A DNA stretch of 64,000 nt from Synechococcus sp. BL107 (GTDB lineage Bacteria > Cyanobacteriota > Cyanobacteriia > PCC-6307 > Cyanobiaceae). Below the pieces are notes generated by a model that was not told the origin of the DNA, did no database searches, and saw nothing but the letters and a program-made list of their open reading frames with translations. The stretch's first letter is position 1; every line of letters begins with the position of its first letter. The DNA lies in contig NZ_DS022298.1 in NCBI RefSeq assembly GCF_000153805.1, positions 1,099,434-1,163,433 on the forward strand, in the 5' to 3' direction. Shown in pieces: positions 63,026-64,000 of this stretch. The position numbers were made by a program, and so were the translations under genes.

Positions 63026-64000
63026 ATGACTCGCGCCGATGCGCTTCTCGCTCTAAGACAGGATTTAGCCCATATTTCCGACCTGGATCTTCAGGACGAA
63101 CCTGGCCAGTTGCTGCGTTGTTCCCGCGATGCATACGACTACTCGCCTGTGCTGACTCCCAAGCTTGCGGGGGCCCGTGCGCAGTTGGTGTCTCGCCCTC
63201 AGTCGGTGGCCGCCGTCGAACAGTTAGCAGCAGCGTGTGCCAAACATGGCGTCCCACTCACGGTGCGGGGTGCTGGCACCGGGAATTATGGGCAATGCGT
63301 CCCCCTCGAGGGCGGGATGGTGATGCTCACCACTGGTTTGCAGCGCATTCGCAAGTTTGATCCCGTCACGGGTGTCGTCACGGTGGAGCCGGGTTGCCAG
63401 ATGAGTCATTTGGATCAGGAGCTACGCCGTCATCAGCGTGAGTTGCGCTTGCTTCCCAGTACTTGGCGCAGCGCAACGGTGGGTGGTTTTGTTGCGGGGG
63501 GATCGGGGGGGATTGGTTCGATTCGCTGGGGATTTCTGCGCGATCCAGGCCACTTGTTGGGTCTTGAGGTCGTGCCGATGACGACCGATGCCCATTGCCA
63601 TCAATTGGATGAAATTGAGGCGGAACCACTGAATCATTCATACGGCACGAACGGGATTATTACGGCGTTGACGTTGTCCACGGCTCCTGCGGTGAACTGG
63701 CATCAGGTCTGCATCGACTGCATGGATTGGGCCGATGCCGTGGCGTTGTTGTTGGCGTGTGGACGCTCCGCCGTGTCGCTTCAGCTCGCAACGGCACTAG
63801 AAGCCTCCGTTTTGGATTGCTTGCCTGGTTGGAGTGGCCCGGCCAAGGGTCAACACAGGTTGTTGTTGTTGGTGGCCCCGGATGGTATTGCAAGCCTGAA
63901 ACGCTTAGCCGCTGATTCCGGGGCTGATCTGCAGGATCTTGGCCCGGAGGATTTCAACGCTGGCAATGGTTTACGGGAACTGAGTTGGAATCACACCACG
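63026..64000 (+). CDS. FAD-linked oxidase (GlcD-like), 3' end outside the window
   Basis: The first 325 codons of an FAD-binding oxidoreductase; the frame is open at base 64000. The PCMH-type FAD domain shows AAVEQLAAACAKHGVPLTVRGAGTGNYGQ, then GGMVMLTTGLQRI, and WRSATVGGFVAGGSGGIGSIRWG. The SYGTNGIITALTL block closes the flavin domain. Relatives oxidise glycolate, lactate or other alpha-hydroxy acids. It starts at ATG 63026, 34 bp after the amidohydrolase. Confidence 0.88.
   Translation, partial: MTRADALLALRQDLAHISDLDLQDEPGQLLRCSRDAYDYSPVLTPKLAGARAQLVSRPQSVAAVEQLAAACAKHGVPLTVRGAGTGNYGQCVPLEGGMVMLTTGLQRIRKFDPVTGVVTVEPGCQMSHLDQELRRHQRELRLLPSTWRSATVGGFVAGGSGGIGSIRWGFLRDPGHLLGLEVVPMTTDAHCHQLDEIEAEPLNHSYGTNGIITALTLSTAPAVNWHQVCIDCMDWADAVALLLACGRSAVSLQLATALEASVLDCLPGWSGPAKGQHRLLLLVAPDGIASLKRLAADSGADLQDLGPEDFNAGNGLRELSWNHTT

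Overview
The window is a 64 kb piece of a cyanobacterial chromosome, most likely a marine Synechococcus of the open-ocean/coastal radiation. The evidence is the gene set (chlG, petP, a ClpR/ClpP3 pair, a COP23-type protein, a malate:quinone oxidoreductase), the very short intergenic spaces, and an MpeZ-type bilin lyase beside two tandem AraC-family regulators, which is the signature of type IV chromatic acclimation (CA4). No strain is assigned.

Layout. (1) 1-13,550 is the right-hand part of an accessory island; its left end lies outside the window. It holds a PD-(D/E)XK nuclease fragment, a nuclease-helicase with four helicase-associated repeats, a small ribbon-helix-helix protein, a secreted thermonuclease, a membrane J-domain protein, a secreted COP23/metallopeptidase/trypsin-TPR operon, a divergent lipoprotein protease, and then a single-subunit T7-type RNA polymerase directly behind a tyrosine recombinase. 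The recombinase gene begins just after a strong terminator hairpin downstream of rpsD, and its Shine-Dalgarno sits inside that hairpin. (2) 13,570-32,790 is core genome: rpsD, yidD, murE, a class V aminotransferase, nifU-like, mqo, an SMR transporter, lepA, a truncated sensor kinase, an ABC permease, trmH, an alkyltransferase-like protein, rsmB, a class A PBP, chlG, petP, hisF, menG and a 2OG-oxygenase-like gene. (3) 32,790-39,120 is AT-rich and carries the CA4 island: mpeZ-type lyase, two unlisted small genes (one ribbon-helix-helix), two translationally coupled AraC regulators, and a divergent Nif11-like gene. DUF2237, DUF4912-like and lipoprotein genes follow. (4) glyQ, comEC and tRNA-Ser(CGA) come next, followed by a second AT-rich patch (42.4-47.2 kb) of GAF, YqhA-like and unrecognised genes. 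(5) 47.3-64.0 kb is core again: a glycosyltransferase and sugar-phosphate transferase, cobD, ilvC, clpP3-clpR, a PIN-TRAM protein, hemW, panB, SRP RNA, ftsZ, ftsQ, ddl, miaB, tRNA-His, DUF4359, an amidohydrolase, and an FAD-linked oxidase cut by the window end.

How the parts work together. The CA4 genes would set which chromophore is attached to phycoerythrin II under blue or green light. The ddl-ftsQ-ftsZ group, murE and the PBP make septal peptidoglycan. The petP-chlG and hisF-menG pairs serve photosynthetic electron transfer, chlorophyll and quinone synthesis. The clp genes encode a mixed active/inactive protease ring. The most unusual element is the recombinase-RNA polymerase cassette, which looks like the int-RNAP order of T7-like cyanopodoviruses but sits in an island without any visible virion genes. 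The clearest candidate for an undescribed system is this cassette together with the extracytoplasmic protease/COP23 group next to it.
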